Shown: one piece after another, positions 26,028 to 37,620 of the stretch | How positions within the stretch are numbered: position 1 is the stretch's first letter | Layout of the letters: each line of letters starts with the position of its first letter | Assembly: GCA_020740775.1 (NCBI GenBank) | Contig: JAHEWK010000001.1 | Span: forward strand, 930,001-994,000 | Origin: Ilyonectria destructans | Lineage: Eukaryota; Ascomycota; Sordariomycetes; Hypocreales; Nectriaceae | Length of the DNA: 64,000 bases | Direction of reading: 5' to 3' | Notes under the pieces: model-generated | Told to the model about the DNA's origin: nothing | Databases searched by the model: none | What the model saw: the letters and a program-made list of their open reading frames with translations, nothing else | Made by a program: the position numbers and the translations under genes

Positions 26028-28949
26028 TTAGATATACCTATTAACCTAACCGACCCTCTTAAGATACTAAGCTATACCCAATTTAAGTAACTATAACTAC
26101 TCTACAAAATAGCTAATAAATCTGCCAGCCCTAAGGAATATAAATTCCTTATAAGCAATAAAAATAAGTACTTTACCTTTAAAGTTACTTAGAAGGAAGG
26201 GGATTAGTAATTCTATTATTAAGCTGAGTATCTTTACTTTTAGAATATAGCTGACACCCTTAATTGCCAGCCTGCCTTCTTCTAACTATATACTAAATAG
26301 TTATATTAAGATGAAGTTAACTCTATATATCTATTACTTAAGTAAGATACTAACTATTATAACTTCTAGAAAACCGTTACACTCTAAAATCTCTTTCTAA
26401 AAGCTTAGGATAACTATATTAATAGTTAGACCTGGAGTAATTATTATTAGGATATCTAGAAGTTCCTCTATAGAATGCAGATAAAGCAGTGGGCTGGTAA
26501 CTATAATATTATCCTATTGCTTACTATAGTAACCTACAGTATAAGGGATATGGTGATAGTATCTAAAGACTGCCTTACTATTAATAATGCTAACTCTTTT
26601 CTAAATTCAGTCTATAGTTCCGTTAGATTAAATGTCTTTCTTGCAGCTGGAGTGGAATATATTAAGTGCCAGACTGAAATAGGGTATACTAGCTGTAAAG
26701 ATTTTTATACTGCTATATTTAATAAGAAGTTAGTTATTAGAGTTATCTACTATATAGGTTATTAGACGGCCTTTATTTTTAACTGAGGTAAAGCCTAGCT
26801 ATTTTACTATAATACTTAGAAAAAGGGTATTAATAAATACTATAAAGCAGTCTATTTGGCTTTCTAAGAGATACTAGCTAACTATAAGCTATTCTATAAC
26901 TTTAATATTTACTGCCCTCCTATTACCCTACAACCTAAATATTAGGAGTATAGCTACCTCTTGATATTCCTGCTGATAATTAATATATATAATATAGTGG
27001 GATTAAATTAGAAGTAGTTAATTAGACAGTTTACTATAAGCTAAATAAGAATTAATAGAATAATTAAATCTATTAAGAATAAAGATACCTTAAGATAATA
27101 TAATTAAATTCTATACCTACTTAAGCCAGTAAATACTAAGGACTATAAGGTGCAGTTAATAAAGAAAGTAGTTAGCCTTCTGAAAGTAATAATTCTAAAT
27201 GAAGTCGGTATTAAGGACTATATTTATAACTCCCCTGTAGGCACTATAAAAGTTAGAGGATTACCCAATACTATCTATATATAAATATAAGATATAATAC
27301 CTCTGCCGACCCACTAAATATATACCTAGTATAGTAGTTTTATACCCCTTTAATAGATAGAGTATAATAACTCTCTTTTTTACACTAAATACTAAATACT
27401 AGCTATTATACCTTCCTCTACTGAGATCTATTAATTGACTCTATAAGGTATAATATAGCTAGTTGCTATATTTATACCCCTTAGTAACTAGTTAATCCAG
27501 TTATATACTAACTATAGTAAGATAGTGGATATATCCAGCTTTAAGTATAGGGAGTTAGATACTAAAGCTAAATATACTTCCCCAATAGGCCCTATTATTA
27601 ACTCTATAGAACCTCTTACTTCTGCCTTTAACTTCAGATTACCTCTTATCTTAGTCTCTATTTTACTGGGGAAAATTATACCTAAGGAGGTATCTACCTT
27701 AGGGTAGAAATTACTTATTCTTAGTGAAGATACTTTTAAGCAGAAGATTCTATTAGTAGATAAGGTATCTGCTTCTATATAAGAATTACTAATTCTTAAT
27801 AAAATACCAGCTAAAGAAATAACTACTATAGAGTCTCTATTCTTAAAAAAGCTACTTTAGGCTATAGATAATAACTATAAAGAGGTAATATTAACTAAGT
27901 TAGTAGCTATAACTATATAGGCTGGTTTTTAGGGTAGCCTGCTAAGTTTAAATAGGCTATTAGGTAATATAATAGGAGGGTAGCTATAGAAAAGCGGGTC
28001 CCTTATGGATTTTTTCTGTAGCACTCTACTAGCTACTATATCGGTAGGGTTACTTACTCTATTCTTAAATCTAATATTATTGGGCAATTTATCCTCTAGT
28101 AAGACAGTATAGTTAATCGACTCAATCATATAGCTGCTGGAGACTATTATAAAGGATAGAGCAGCTGGTAAGGACGATAGCAAGTTCCAGTAGTGGCTGT
28201 AGGATACTGAGGAAATAGATATAGATAAAGAAGAGGAGGTTATACCAATAAGAACAGTCCGACCCATTCTAAACCCTACTCCAGCTATTATAGAGGCACC
28301 AGAGAGAAGACTTATAGCTAAGGAAGAAGGGGCTAAATTAAGAGCCTCCAGTACTATCTGCTATAGGCCTAAAGGGGAATAAATAGTTAGATTTACTTCT
28401 AAATACTTAACCTTATTGATAGTCCTAAGCCTAATAATTAGATATCTTAAGGAGACTGATATCTGGGCGACTAATATACCGAATGGCTTAATTAGCTTAT
28501 TGCAGTGGCCTGTTATTATTGCAGCTGCCTATAGGCCCTTTCGACCTATACCTCTACCAACTTAGCCTATATATACTGAACGACTAGCCGCTTGCAACTA
28601 AGACCGCTAAAGCTAGCCTAATATGAGGGCGACGAAGAATTGGTAGTGGTCCCTTCTTTCTTAAAAGGAGGACTTTATAATAGAAGAGATAGAAATAGCT
28701 AAAAAGGTTATTAAAGGAGGTTTGGAGATAGAGAGGTAAGACTGGGAAATCTGGGGTTTACTTACTATTAGGGAGGAACTGACTGTACTGAGGGATTTGA
28801 TTATTTACTTATTAGTTATAAATATATAACTGATAGTTTTTATTTATTTTATTTTAGTAAGTCTATTATATAACTTTAGGGTGCTTAAGGATAAGTATAG
28901 AGTTATAGGGGAGGTTTATAATAGTACTAATAGGTATACTGAAGTTTAA
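26028..28949 (+). pseudogene. Long unidentified reading frame between integrase and 3' LTR of element X (inner copy)
   Basis: One plus-strand frame can be followed for about 970 codons, broken mainly by TAA/TAG codons attributable to RIP. It includes two clean stretches in the same frame, 26,475-26,765 and 27,525-27,707. It ends in a TAA at 28,947-28,949, 30 bases inside the 3' LTR. Recognisable features are an acidic run DTEEIDIDKEEEV near 28,203 and a long hydrophobic segment near the C-terminus (LIIYLLVINI then LIVFIYFILVSLLY, about 28,797-28,875) followed by a short charged tail. That arrangement resembles a single-pass membrane protein in the position where env-like genes sit. I do not recognise the family. 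The outer copy has the same frame at 29,299-32,212. Confidence 0.5.
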
Positions 28950-29292
28950 TAATAGTAGGTCTAGCTTGCTAAGATTAGATACTACTTAAAGGATCTGCTC
29001 GGCCTTTATTAAGAAGGGTATACTTTTTTTCTTTTTTAATTTAATTTTTCGGGATAGTCTTTATTATTATCTTGCTATTTAAATAGCTATTATAGCAGCT
29101 CTTATCTCTTTATTCTTATTTCTTTAAGTCCTATTATATTTAGAAGTATCTAATTAAGTACTTTTTTATTTATTTTACTAAAATCCCTCTATTGGTCTTA
29201 GCTGTAGGATCTTCTTCTAACCTGAACTTTAGGGTATTCCAGACTCTTACTATTGCGGGCTCTGTCTGCACTAAGTGTATCTCCCACTAATA
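28917..29292 (+). repeat. 3' LTR of inner element X (376 bp)
   Basis: Aligns over its full length with 16,269-16,644 and 32,180-32,555. Starts TATAATAG, with TG changed to TA. Followed by the TSD AAATAT. Confidence 0.92.
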
Positions 29293-29298
29293 AAATAT

Positions 29299-32212
29299 AT
29301 CTATTAATCTAACTAACTCTCTTAAGATATTAAGCTATATTTAATTTAAGTAATTATAATTACTCTATAAGATAGCTAATAAATCTACTAGCCCTAAGGA
29401 ATATAAATTCCTTATAAGTAATAAAAATAAGTACTTTACTTTTAAAGTTATCTAAAAGAAAGAGAATTAATAATTCTATTATTAAATTAAATATCTTTAC
29501 TTTTAGAATATAGCTAATACCCTTAATTACTAGCCTGCCTTTTTCTAATTATATACTAAATAGTTATATTAGAATAAAGCTAACTCTATATACTTATTAC
29601 TTAAGTAAGATACTAACTATTATAACTTCTAGAAAATTATTATATTTTAAAATCCCTTTTTAAAAGCTTAGAATAACTATATTAATAGTTAGATTTAAAG
29701 TAATTATTATTAGAATATCTAGAAGTTCCTCTATAGAATATAGATAAAGCAGTAAGCTAGTAACTATAATATTATTTTATTGCTTACTATAGTAACCTAT
29801 AGTATAAGGGATATAATAATAGTATCTAAAGACTATCTTACTATTAATAATATTAATTTTTTTCTAAATTCAGTCTATAGTTCTATTAAATTAAATATCT
29901 TTTTTATAGCTGGAGTAAAGTATATTAAGTATTAAACTGTAATAAAGTATACTAGCTATAAAGATTTTTATACTGCTATATTTAATAAGAAGTTAGTTAT
30001 TAGAGTTATTTACTATACAGATTATTAGATAGTCTTTATTTTTAACTGAGATAAAGTCTAGCTATTTTATTATAATACTTAGAAAAAAGATACTAATAAA
30101 TATTATAAAGCAGTCTATTTAGCTTTTTAAGAGATACTAGCTAACTATAAGCTACCTTATAACTTTAATATTTACTATCTTTTTATTACTTTATAATCTA
30201 AATATTAAAAGTATAGCTACCTTTTAGTATTTCTACTAATAATTAATATATATAGTATAGTAAAATTAGATTAAAAGCAGTTAATTAGATAGTTTACTAT
30301 AAGCTAAATAAGAATTAATAGAATAATTAAGTCTATTAAGAATAAAAATATCTTAAGATAATATAACTGAATTTTATATCTACTTAAGCCAGTAAATACT
30401 AAAAACTATAAGGTATAATTAATAAAGAAAGTAATTAGCCTTCTTAAAGTAATAATTCTAAATAAAGTTAGTATTAAGAATTATATCTATAACTCTTCTA
30501 TAGATACTATAAAGATTAAAGGATTATTTAATACTATCTATATATAAATATAAAATATAATACCTCTATTAACCTATTAAATATATACTCAGTATAATAA
30601 TTTTATATTCCTCTAATAGATAGAATATAATAACTCTCTTCTATATACTAAATACTAAATACTAACTATTATATCTTTTTTTATTAAAATTTATTAATTA
30701 ACTCTATAAGATATAATATAGCCAGTTATTATATTTATACCCCTTAGTAACTAATTAATTTAGTTATATACTAACTATAATAAAATAGTAGATATATCTA
30801 GCTTTAAGTATAAAGAGTTAGATATTAAAGTTAAATATATTTTTCTAATAGACTTTATTACTAACCCTATAGAACTTCTTATTTCTACCTTTAACTTTAA
30901 ATTACTTTTTACTTTAGTCTTTACTCTACTAAGGGAGATTATATTTAAGAAGGTATCTACTCTAAAGTAGAAATTATTTATTTTTAGTAAAGATACTTTT
31001 AAGTAGAAAACTCTATTAATAGATAAGATATCTACTTCTATATAAGAATTACTAATTTTTAGTAAAATACTAGCTAAAGGGATAATTACTATAGAGTCTT
31101 TATTCTTAAAGAAGCTACTTTAGGCTATAGATAATAACTATAAAGGGATAATATTAATTAAGTTAGTAGCTATAACTATATAGATTAATTCTTAAAGTAG
31201 CCTGCTAAATTTAGATAGACTATTAGATAATATAATAGAAGGATAGCTATAGAAAAGTAAGTTTCTTATAGACTTTTTCTATAGTATTCTACTAGCTATT
31301 ATATTAGTAGGGTTACTTATTCTATTTTTAAATTTAATATTATTAGATAACTTATTTTTTAATAAAATAGTATAGTTAATTAATCTAATTATATAGCTAC
31401 TAGAGATTATTATAAAGAATAAAGCAGTTAGTAAGAATAATAGTAAGTTTTAATAGTAGCTATAGAATATTAAGAAAATAGATATAAATAAAGAAGAGAA
31501 GGTTATATCAGTAAGAATAGCCTAACTTATTTTAAACCTTACTCTAGCTATTATAGGGGTACTAAAGAGAAAGCTTATAGCTAAAAAAGAAGAGGCTAAA
31601 TTAAAAGCCTTTAGTATTATCTACTATAGGCCTAAAGGGGAATAAATAGTTAGATTTACTTTTAAATACTTAATCTTACTAATAGTCTTAAGCCTAATAA
31701 CTAGATACCTTAAGAAGATTAATATCTAGATAACTAATATACTAGATAGCTTAATTAGCTTATTACAGTAGCCTATTATTATTACAGCTGCCTATAGGCC
31801 CTTTCGACTTATATCTCTACTAATTCAGCCTATATATATTAAATAACTAGCTGCTTATAATTAAAACTGCTAAAGCTAGCCTGATATAAGAGTAATAAAA
31901 AATTAGTAGTAGTTTTTTCTTTCTTAAAAGGAGAACTTTATAATAGAAGAGATAGAAATAGCTAAAGAGGTTATTAAAAGAGATTTAAAGATAGAGAGGT
32001 AAGATTAGAAAATTTAGAGTTTACTTACTACTGAAAAGAAACTAACTATACTAAAGGACTTAATTATTTACTTATTAGTTATAAATATATAATTAATAGT
32101 TCTTATTTATTTTATTTTAGTAAGTTTATTATATAACTCTAGGGTATTTAGAGATAAATATAAAGTTATAGAAGAGGTTTATAATAGTACTAATAGGTAT
32201 ACTGAAGTTTAA
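29299..32212 (+). pseudogene. Outer-copy version of the unidentified post-pol frame of element X
   Basis: Collinear with 26,035-28,949 and more AT-rich. The same C-terminal end is readable: hydrophobic segment, then NSTNRYTEV and TAA at 32,210-32,212, again 30 bases inside the LTR. Any product is dead. It gives independent support that the frame belongs to the element and not to the inner insertion alone. Confidence 0.5.
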
Positions 32213-32555
32213 TAATAGTAAATCTAACTTATTAAGATTAAATACTACTTAAAGAATCTATTTAGTCTTTATTAAGAAGGATATACTTTTTTTCTTTTTA
32301 AATTTAATTTTTTGAGATAGTTTTTATTATTATCTTACTATTTAAATAGCTATTATAGTAGTTTTTATCCCTTTATTTTTATTTCTTTAAGTTCTATTAT
32401 ATTTAGAAGTATCTAATTAAGTACTTTCTTATTTATTTTACTAAAATCCCTTTATTAGTTTTAGCTATAGAACCTTCTTCTAACTTAAACTTTAGGGTAT
32501 TTTAGATTCTTACTATTATAGGCTCTATCTACACTAAGTGTATCTCCTACTAATA
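32180..32555 (+). repeat. 3' LTR of outer element X (376 bp)
   Basis: Third copy of the LTR, exactly 376 bp and the most AT-rich of the three. It ends CTACTAATA. The matching flank of the outer TSD lies outside the window, so its insertion site cannot be checked here. Confidence 0.9.
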
Positions 32556-33281
32556 AAGTAATACTATATATAATAAAGAAAAACTTAAAGTAAGTAAAAA
32601 AAAGTAGTTATATTATAATTAATAATAAGATTAAAAGAAAAAAAAATTAAAATATTAAGCTTAAAAGCTTTTATTTATAGTAAGATAATTTACTAGAAAT
32701 ATAATATTAATTAATTCAATATTATTATTCTATACTAATTAAATAGTATTTCCTTTTATTATTTAATCTATTTTATTATTCTAATTTTAAAGCTATTATA
32801 AGTATTTAAATACTATATTAAATACTATACTTAAATAGAGGGTATATTATAAGGGGCTAGAAGTAATTAGTCTATATAGACCCACTATAGGGGCTCCGCT
32901 CTAACGTACTAGATAGCAGCAGACCGCCCTTTACTCTATTAGAAATTAAGGCTTATTTATACTATTATTAGTATGTGCTTATTGGGACAATCGCGCAGCT
33001 CGTAACATTAAGGACGATGGATCCAATCTTTACTCTCATTGACTTATGCCGGGTTTCTAAGCTATGTGACATTCCTCTGTGGCTTGGATGCGCCCTGTCC
33101 TCAGGAAAGGTATGACGTCAGTATGGGGCAGAGCATCCGTCACATAATCGGCCACATAAGTAATCAGCCACAGCCAGACACACCGGACTTCTCCAAAATG
33201 TTGGATGCACGAGATAAGTACCTTAGTCCACATGCCCAAGAATAATACTCCTTAATTGAGCTATCAATACCTATGCTTGTA
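32556..33281. other. AT-rich degenerate sequence and transition to normal composition
   Basis: 32,556 to about 32,870 is AT-rich, TA-rich DNA, probably another RIP-mutated repeat with no readable motif. Composition rises over about 32,880-33,000 and is normal afterwards. The few short open frames at 33,039-33,281 have no supporting features. Confidence 0.6.
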
Positions 33282-34153
33282 CTAACCGAGCCACGCGTTA
33301 AAGAATACAAAAGCCTGCATAAATGCTTGTTCTTTGGCAAACCTCTCATGCTTCTGTCTGAGATCACATCGCACCGCGAACCCATGCACAACCCCGGAGA
33401 AAAGATTAACCTGGTACAAACTACCATTTTCTTTCAGAATCTCCTCGCTCCGGTGGCGCTTCTCCGCGGGGAAAATGGAATCCGTCTCCGCAGCCGCAAT
33501 CGACAACGGGCCTGTAATAGCAGCGAGTTCATCTTCTTCAATAAATGAAGGGTGAGCTATGAACCCGACTTCGATGCCGTTCTGATAATGGCGCAGTAGG
33601 TACTTAGCGCCGAAACAGTACCCGACCGCGCCGATGTGCACAAGGCCCATCTCCGTCTTCATATACGCCAGGGCTTCCTCCATAATCGGGTCAATCTCCT
33701 TGGTCGTGTGGCCACCTGCTCCGTTGCGACCATTCTGCACCCAGTCTGGCAAGTCGACTTCATCGAAGCGGTTTACGTCGATTGCATCGCCGTTGAAAAG
33801 GTCAATGATGAGGGTAGTGTAGCCGTTGGCCGCGAACTCGTCTGCGAGGAGCTTGCTATTGTCCCATATTCCAAGCACGTCGGGGACATAGAGTAGACCA
33901 GCACCTTGACGGGCGTTTTGGGAGGAGGCTGTCGCAAGGTAGGCGTCATGGTGTCCAACCTTGATCATCTTTCCAGTCGGAGTGCCTCTGCGTGAAATTA
34001 GCTTGTCGGTTATGGCTAAGATCGACCTTGGTAAAATAAAGGGGGGAAAAGGTCGTTTTCAACAAATGCATCAAAAATTCACAGTGAGGAGGAACAAACT
34101 TACTCATGGTGGACGCCGACGACGCAGCATTGTCCAGGTGGGTGAGATGCCAT
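33282..34153 (-). CDS. Dienelactone hydrolase family protein
   Basis: An alpha/beta-hydrolase of the dienelactone hydrolase (DLH) family, which cleaves lactone or ester bonds. The substrate cannot be told from sequence; it is probably cytosolic because no signal peptide is seen. Two exons are inferred: 34,153-34,104 (ATG at 34,153) and 33,987-33,282 (TAG stop). The intron has a GTAAGT donor and CAG acceptor, giving 251 residues, the usual family length. Splicing restores the conserved N-terminal run CCVVGVHHEGTPTGKM. The Cys-Asp-His triad is visible: Cys141 in GYCFGAK, Asp186 in ETDSIF and His218 in VVHGFAVR. The gene is transcribed away from the AflR-like regulator, with about 840 bases between them. 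Relatives are often annotated as AIM2-like or carboxymethylenebutenolidase-like; I would not go beyond the family. Confidence 0.92.
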
Positions 34154-34992
34154 GTTGAAATTTTCGATACAAAGAATTGATGAATATCTATCGACACCTT
34201 CGGGTTTTTTTTCAGATGGCGAGATCTTGATCAGTTGAGAGTATTTAAGATGCGAGGGAGTCGAAGCGGCCTCATCTCCAACATAAATACTCGCTGTTCC
34301 TACAACAGGCCCTCACAGTTATTACACATCGCCCCTACGTAGAATGGAATCTAGTGCTCTGGATGTGAAAAATTGGTCATCAAAGCTAGAATAGGTTATC
34401 TCCGGACTGCTTAAGCCAGACCGGCTGGCAGATGATGATGCAATCCTGGACTGGAGATGAAATGTCCAATCTAAGCCTAGCCTCCACAGCTTCGCGGATG
34501 ACGTTCGGGTTCACACGCTAACTAGCATCGGCAATTACCCAATGTGGAAAATGACAAACTACGGCGCTGTCACAAAAAGACGAACGTCCCTTGTGGGACT
34601 GCCTACCCCCCCCCCCCCTTATATCCTTTGCAACAGACGCGCGTTGGATGCACGCATAATGCCAGGGTTACGCGCTTTGCAATATTAATTCTAGACTTCT
34701 TCTCAACTATATTTTATAAAACATATTCCCGTCAGTTCTGGTATATTCATTGCAACTATGATTGAGTAGACTAAGCACATGTATGTACAAATGGCTGTCC
34801 TTGAAAAACAGCACACCGTCATCATCGCAATACATCTTCCAGTGCACTAAACGCTGCGAAATACACAGAGAAGCATCGTTAAATCTGCTAGCCAGTTCGG
34901 TGTCTGCGATCGGTCTCGGCGCCAGGACATCGGTATCAAACCATGAACAGGAAAATTCAACATCCATCTGCCGCATCGAGAGTATACCAAAC
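34154..34992. other. Intergenic region with a poly-C run
   Basis: Upstream region of the hydrolase gene and 3' flank of the regulator gene. It contains a C homopolymer of about 14 at 34,605-34,618, with no supported gene or RNA. Confidence 0.6.
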
Positions 34993-36588
34993 TCAGCCTA
35001 CAAGGCTCTGTAACATACTCTGGAAGGATTCATCCATTGAAGCTCCAGCCTCTTGAAGTCGTTTGATCAAAGACATGATCTTCCCGAATCTTGCTTGGCT
35101 CTGTTGAGTCTGCTGCAACTCACTAATGCGCACCAGGAGCTGGTTGAAATTCCGAACCTGGATCTTGGTAAGGACACGAATCATGTGCAATTGCTCATCG
35201 TAGGAATACTGGGCCCTAAATTCAGGAGAAAACATCTCCGGGTTGCATGGCGTCGCAATCCCAGCGTCGCCAGAGAAGCTATCGAATAGCTGCGCAGTGG
35301 ATTCGTCCTGCAAGGGAGCTTCGTCTCTCGGGAGAGTCCCCGACGACGATGGTGTGGTCATATCCGGTGTTTCGATAGACCCGGGATCATCTGTCTCTGT
35401 CGGGTTGGGCAGCGGCAGTTTTATGCGTCTTGATAGGCATTTGAACATCTCAGCCACCCGGTCGCAAATGATAAGTATGATGGTGTATGTCTGAAGCAAG
35501 TTGGTACACTTGTCGCAATCAAGTGGTTTGCAGCAATGGAATATCAGCCATTTTTGAAGCTTCAGAACATGGTCGAAAGCAAGCGTCCTTAGCTGAAAGG
35601 CATCGTCATCAAGCTTCTGCACAATATCAAGGGTGTCCTCCAGGCAAGAGCATGCAAGCACGTCACTGGAATTCTCAGTTGCATGCGTCTTAGATGTAGT
35701 TGGGCTGGTGGATGATGAACAAGGCGTGCCAGGGAAGTCGGCTAAGAATTGAGAAATATCAAATGATGATGAGCGCATCAGGTCTTCTGCAGGGGGAGAT
35801 TGGGCCTGCATAGGTTCACTCATCATGAGGTCCCCTTTAACCGACGTCAGTACACACTGTAACTGTAATCTTGGACATCGTGTGAGAACTTTGACGTACC
35901 TGACTGGTCGCCTATGAATGTGGCACCTGTCTGTTGTGAGGCCGTGACTTGAGCCGCCACTACACCCGCCGGGAAGCACTCTGGGTTCGGCTGACCTATC
36001 TGAATGCCAGTTGATATAGTGTTGTGGCCTGATCCGCTGATAGGTTGAGGTTGTACCGATTCTTGGCAACCATCATGAACAGTATTTTTGCTAGAACCGT
36101 GATTCACCGCGTGCTTTGCCCGAGAGTCGAGATTAGGTTGCGAGGTGCTGGGTTGGTTGACCACATGTGTTAACGGAGCTGTTAAGCCATGGTCGCCAGA
36201 CTGAAGAAGACTCTTTTCCAAATTTCCCTGCAACCCTGATTGGGAAACGATGGAAGAAGCCACCCGGTTGCTGCGAGCCCGACGGCGGCCATGGGCAGGG
36301 GGAAAGACGCAGGCGATTTGTTGGACGTTGCATCTGTCACATGATAGTCTACTACCGGTACAACGAAGCTATGGTTGTCTGCGTTAGACTTGGTCTATCC
36401 ATAAATCACAGTGTGAGGAAATAGAACACAGTATAACGCACCTTCTTGTTGTGGCATCCAACACATGCCTCTCTTCGGTTTGACCCAAAGCGGCTGTGCG
36501 TGCCGTCTTGGTTTGCATGGCTTAGTGCGACCTGCTCCATGCCCGTCTGCTTGGCTCCATTCTTGGCAGCTTTTAGAGTAATGAACAT
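34993..36588 (-). CDS. Zn2Cys6 transcription factor, AflR family
   Basis: Probable nuclear regulator with an N-terminal Zn2Cys6 cluster and an AflR-type C-terminal region. Three exons are inferred: 36,588-36,442, 36,368-35,900 and 35,834-34,993. The introns are 73 and 65 bp, with GTGCGT/ATAG and GTACGT/AAAG borders; the second has an ACTGAC branch site. The frame joins exactly to give 485 residues. The first intron lies inside the zinc cluster. Splicing yields ACVGCHNKKLRC followed by CDRC and IAC, so the six cysteines are residues 42, 45, 52, 59, 62 and 69, then an Arg-rich stretch. The C-terminal half has cysteine/leucine-rich sequence (CSCLEDTLDIVQKL, CCKPLDCDKC, IICDRVAEMFKCLSRR) typical of the aflatoxin regulatory protein domain. 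Such factors often control secondary-metabolite clusters, but no backbone enzyme gene is in the window. A palindromic element lies 189 bases upstream of the start. Confidence 0.88.
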
Positions 36589-36887
36589 GTTGCCAAAGTT
36601 GGAAATGCCGTCGGATGACAAAACGGAACAAGATGAGGTTTCGAGATGACAATGGAAATGGAGGGAGGATCATGTGTCCGGCGTTTACCTATCATAGTAT
36701 GGCGGTTCGGCAATTGCCTCATTGAGTTAAGACGAGCTGACTTTCGAGTGACATTACTCAGCTGCCTGGTGGAACAGGCGAACAGTACCGGCACGCCTAG
36801 GCGTACAATTACCAACCACGTGACATTTGTACGCCTAGGCGTGCAATAAAGATTATTATATAAGCATTTAAATTTACAGTACTATAG

Positions 36888-37170
36888 CACCTATAGCACT
36901 CTAATTTTCCAGCGGCTATAGTACCTATAGTGCCCTAAGCTTCCAGCAGCTACAGCGCCTATAGCGCCCTAAGCTTCCAGTAGCTATAGCACCTATAGCA
37001 CCCTAAGCTTCTAGCAGCTATAGTATCTATAGTACTTTAAGCTTTTAATAGCTATAATATCTATAGTATTTTAAGCTTTTAGTAGATATAATATTTATAA
37101 AGATTTTTAAGTTTTTAATAGCTATAATATTTATAATATTTTAAATTTTTAATAATTATAATAATTATAA
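36888..37170. repeat. Left array of 34-bp tandem repeats in the palindromic element
   Basis: Units of the type CTATAGTACCTATAGTGCCC + TAAGCTTCCAGCAG repeat about seven times, GC-rich at the outer end and nearly pure AT near the centre. The inverted counterpart occupies about 37,330-37,620. Confidence 0.8.
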
Positions 37171-37329
37171 TACTTTTTTTAATCTTTTTTAATTAAATTT
37201 TATTAATAATTTAAGAGTATTAAGATTAATATTAATAAAATATTTTTATAAAATATATAATTAATATTATTATTAAAAAATTAATAAAATTATTATTATT
37301 ATAGCTATTAAAAATTAACAAATATTATA

Positions 37330-37620
37330 AATATTATAGCTACTAAAAGCTTAAAGTACTATAGATACTATAGCTGCTAGAAGCTTAAGATACTATAGGT
37401 ATTATAGCTGCTAGAAGCTTAGAGTGCTATAGGCGCTATAGCTGCTGGAAGCTTAGGGTGCTATAGGCGCTGTAGCTGCTGGAAGCTTAGGGCGCTATAG
37501 GCGCTGTAGCTGCTGGAAGCTTAGGGCGCTACAGGCGCTATAGCTGCTAGAAGCTCAGGGTACTACAGGAACTATAGCTGCTGAAAAATTAGAGTGCTAT
37601 AGGTACTATAGCACTATAAA
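37330..37620. repeat. Right (inverted) array of 34-bp tandem repeats in the palindromic element
   Basis: Reverse-complement counterparts of the left array (GCTGCTGGAAGCTTAGGG type), again grading from AT-rich near the centre to GC-richer outward. Confidence 0.8.

Larger units (their letters stand above)
16269..29292 (+). mobile_element. Ty3/gypsy LTR retrotransposon (element X, inner copy) inserted into the outer copy of the same family
   Basis: The two LTRs are each exactly 376 bp (16,269-16,644 and 28,917-29,292). They are flanked by a 6-bp TSD, AGATAT (16,263-16,268) and AAATAT (29,293-29,298); the G/A difference is RIP-like. The uninterrupted target is visible in this copy itself near 26,028-26,036. 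A primer-binding-like TGGAGGTTACAG lies at 16,649-16,660, four bases after the LTR. A purine-rich tract (TAGGGGAGG) precedes the 3' LTR. Total length is 13,024 bp, or 12,464 bp without its own solo-LTR insertion. It is visibly less mutated than the outer copy. Confidence 0.93.
1..32555 (+). mobile_element. Outer Ty3/gypsy LTR retrotransposon (element X, outer copy), RIP-degenerated, carrying nested insertions
   Basis: This copy is seen as segments 1-823, 7,793-8,804, 9,239-16,268 and 29,293-32,555. Each segment aligns collinearly with the second copy at 16,269-29,292. The window opens inside its 5' LTR: bases 1-24 match the last 24 bases of the LTR at 16,269-16,644. The 3' LTR is 32,180-32,555. 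Removing the three insertions with their duplicated target sites (6,974, 439 and 13,030 bp) leaves 12,112 bp. Adding the 352 LTR bases outside the window gives 12,464 bp, exactly the length of the other copy after its solo LTR is removed. Reading frames are wrecked by TAA/TAG codons and DNA is very rich in TA dinucleotides, as expected from RIP. Gypsy identity comes from pol motifs described under the pol remnants. Confidence 0.9.

Noticed and set aside
27929..28267. 112-residue minus-strand open frame in element X
   Set aside because: It lies opposite the long plus-strand frame that continues on both sides and in the second copy; the antisense frame has no recognisable feature.
16269..32555. 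Tandem array of three partial repeat units sharing LTRs
   Set aside because: The partial copies share one breakpoint, have a duplicated target site and add up to one element, so nested insertion explains the layout better.
33039..33245. 68-residue plus-strand frame before the hydrolase gene
   Set aside because: No recognisable features, and overlapping frames of similar length exist on both strands.
34605..34618. Poly-C run as a regulatory site
   Set aside because: Homopolymer in intergenic DNA with no supporting context.
36891..37620. CRISPR-like or minisatellite array
   Set aside because: The repeats have no spacers, lie inside a TIR-bounded element and are arranged as an inverted pair, in a fungal genome.
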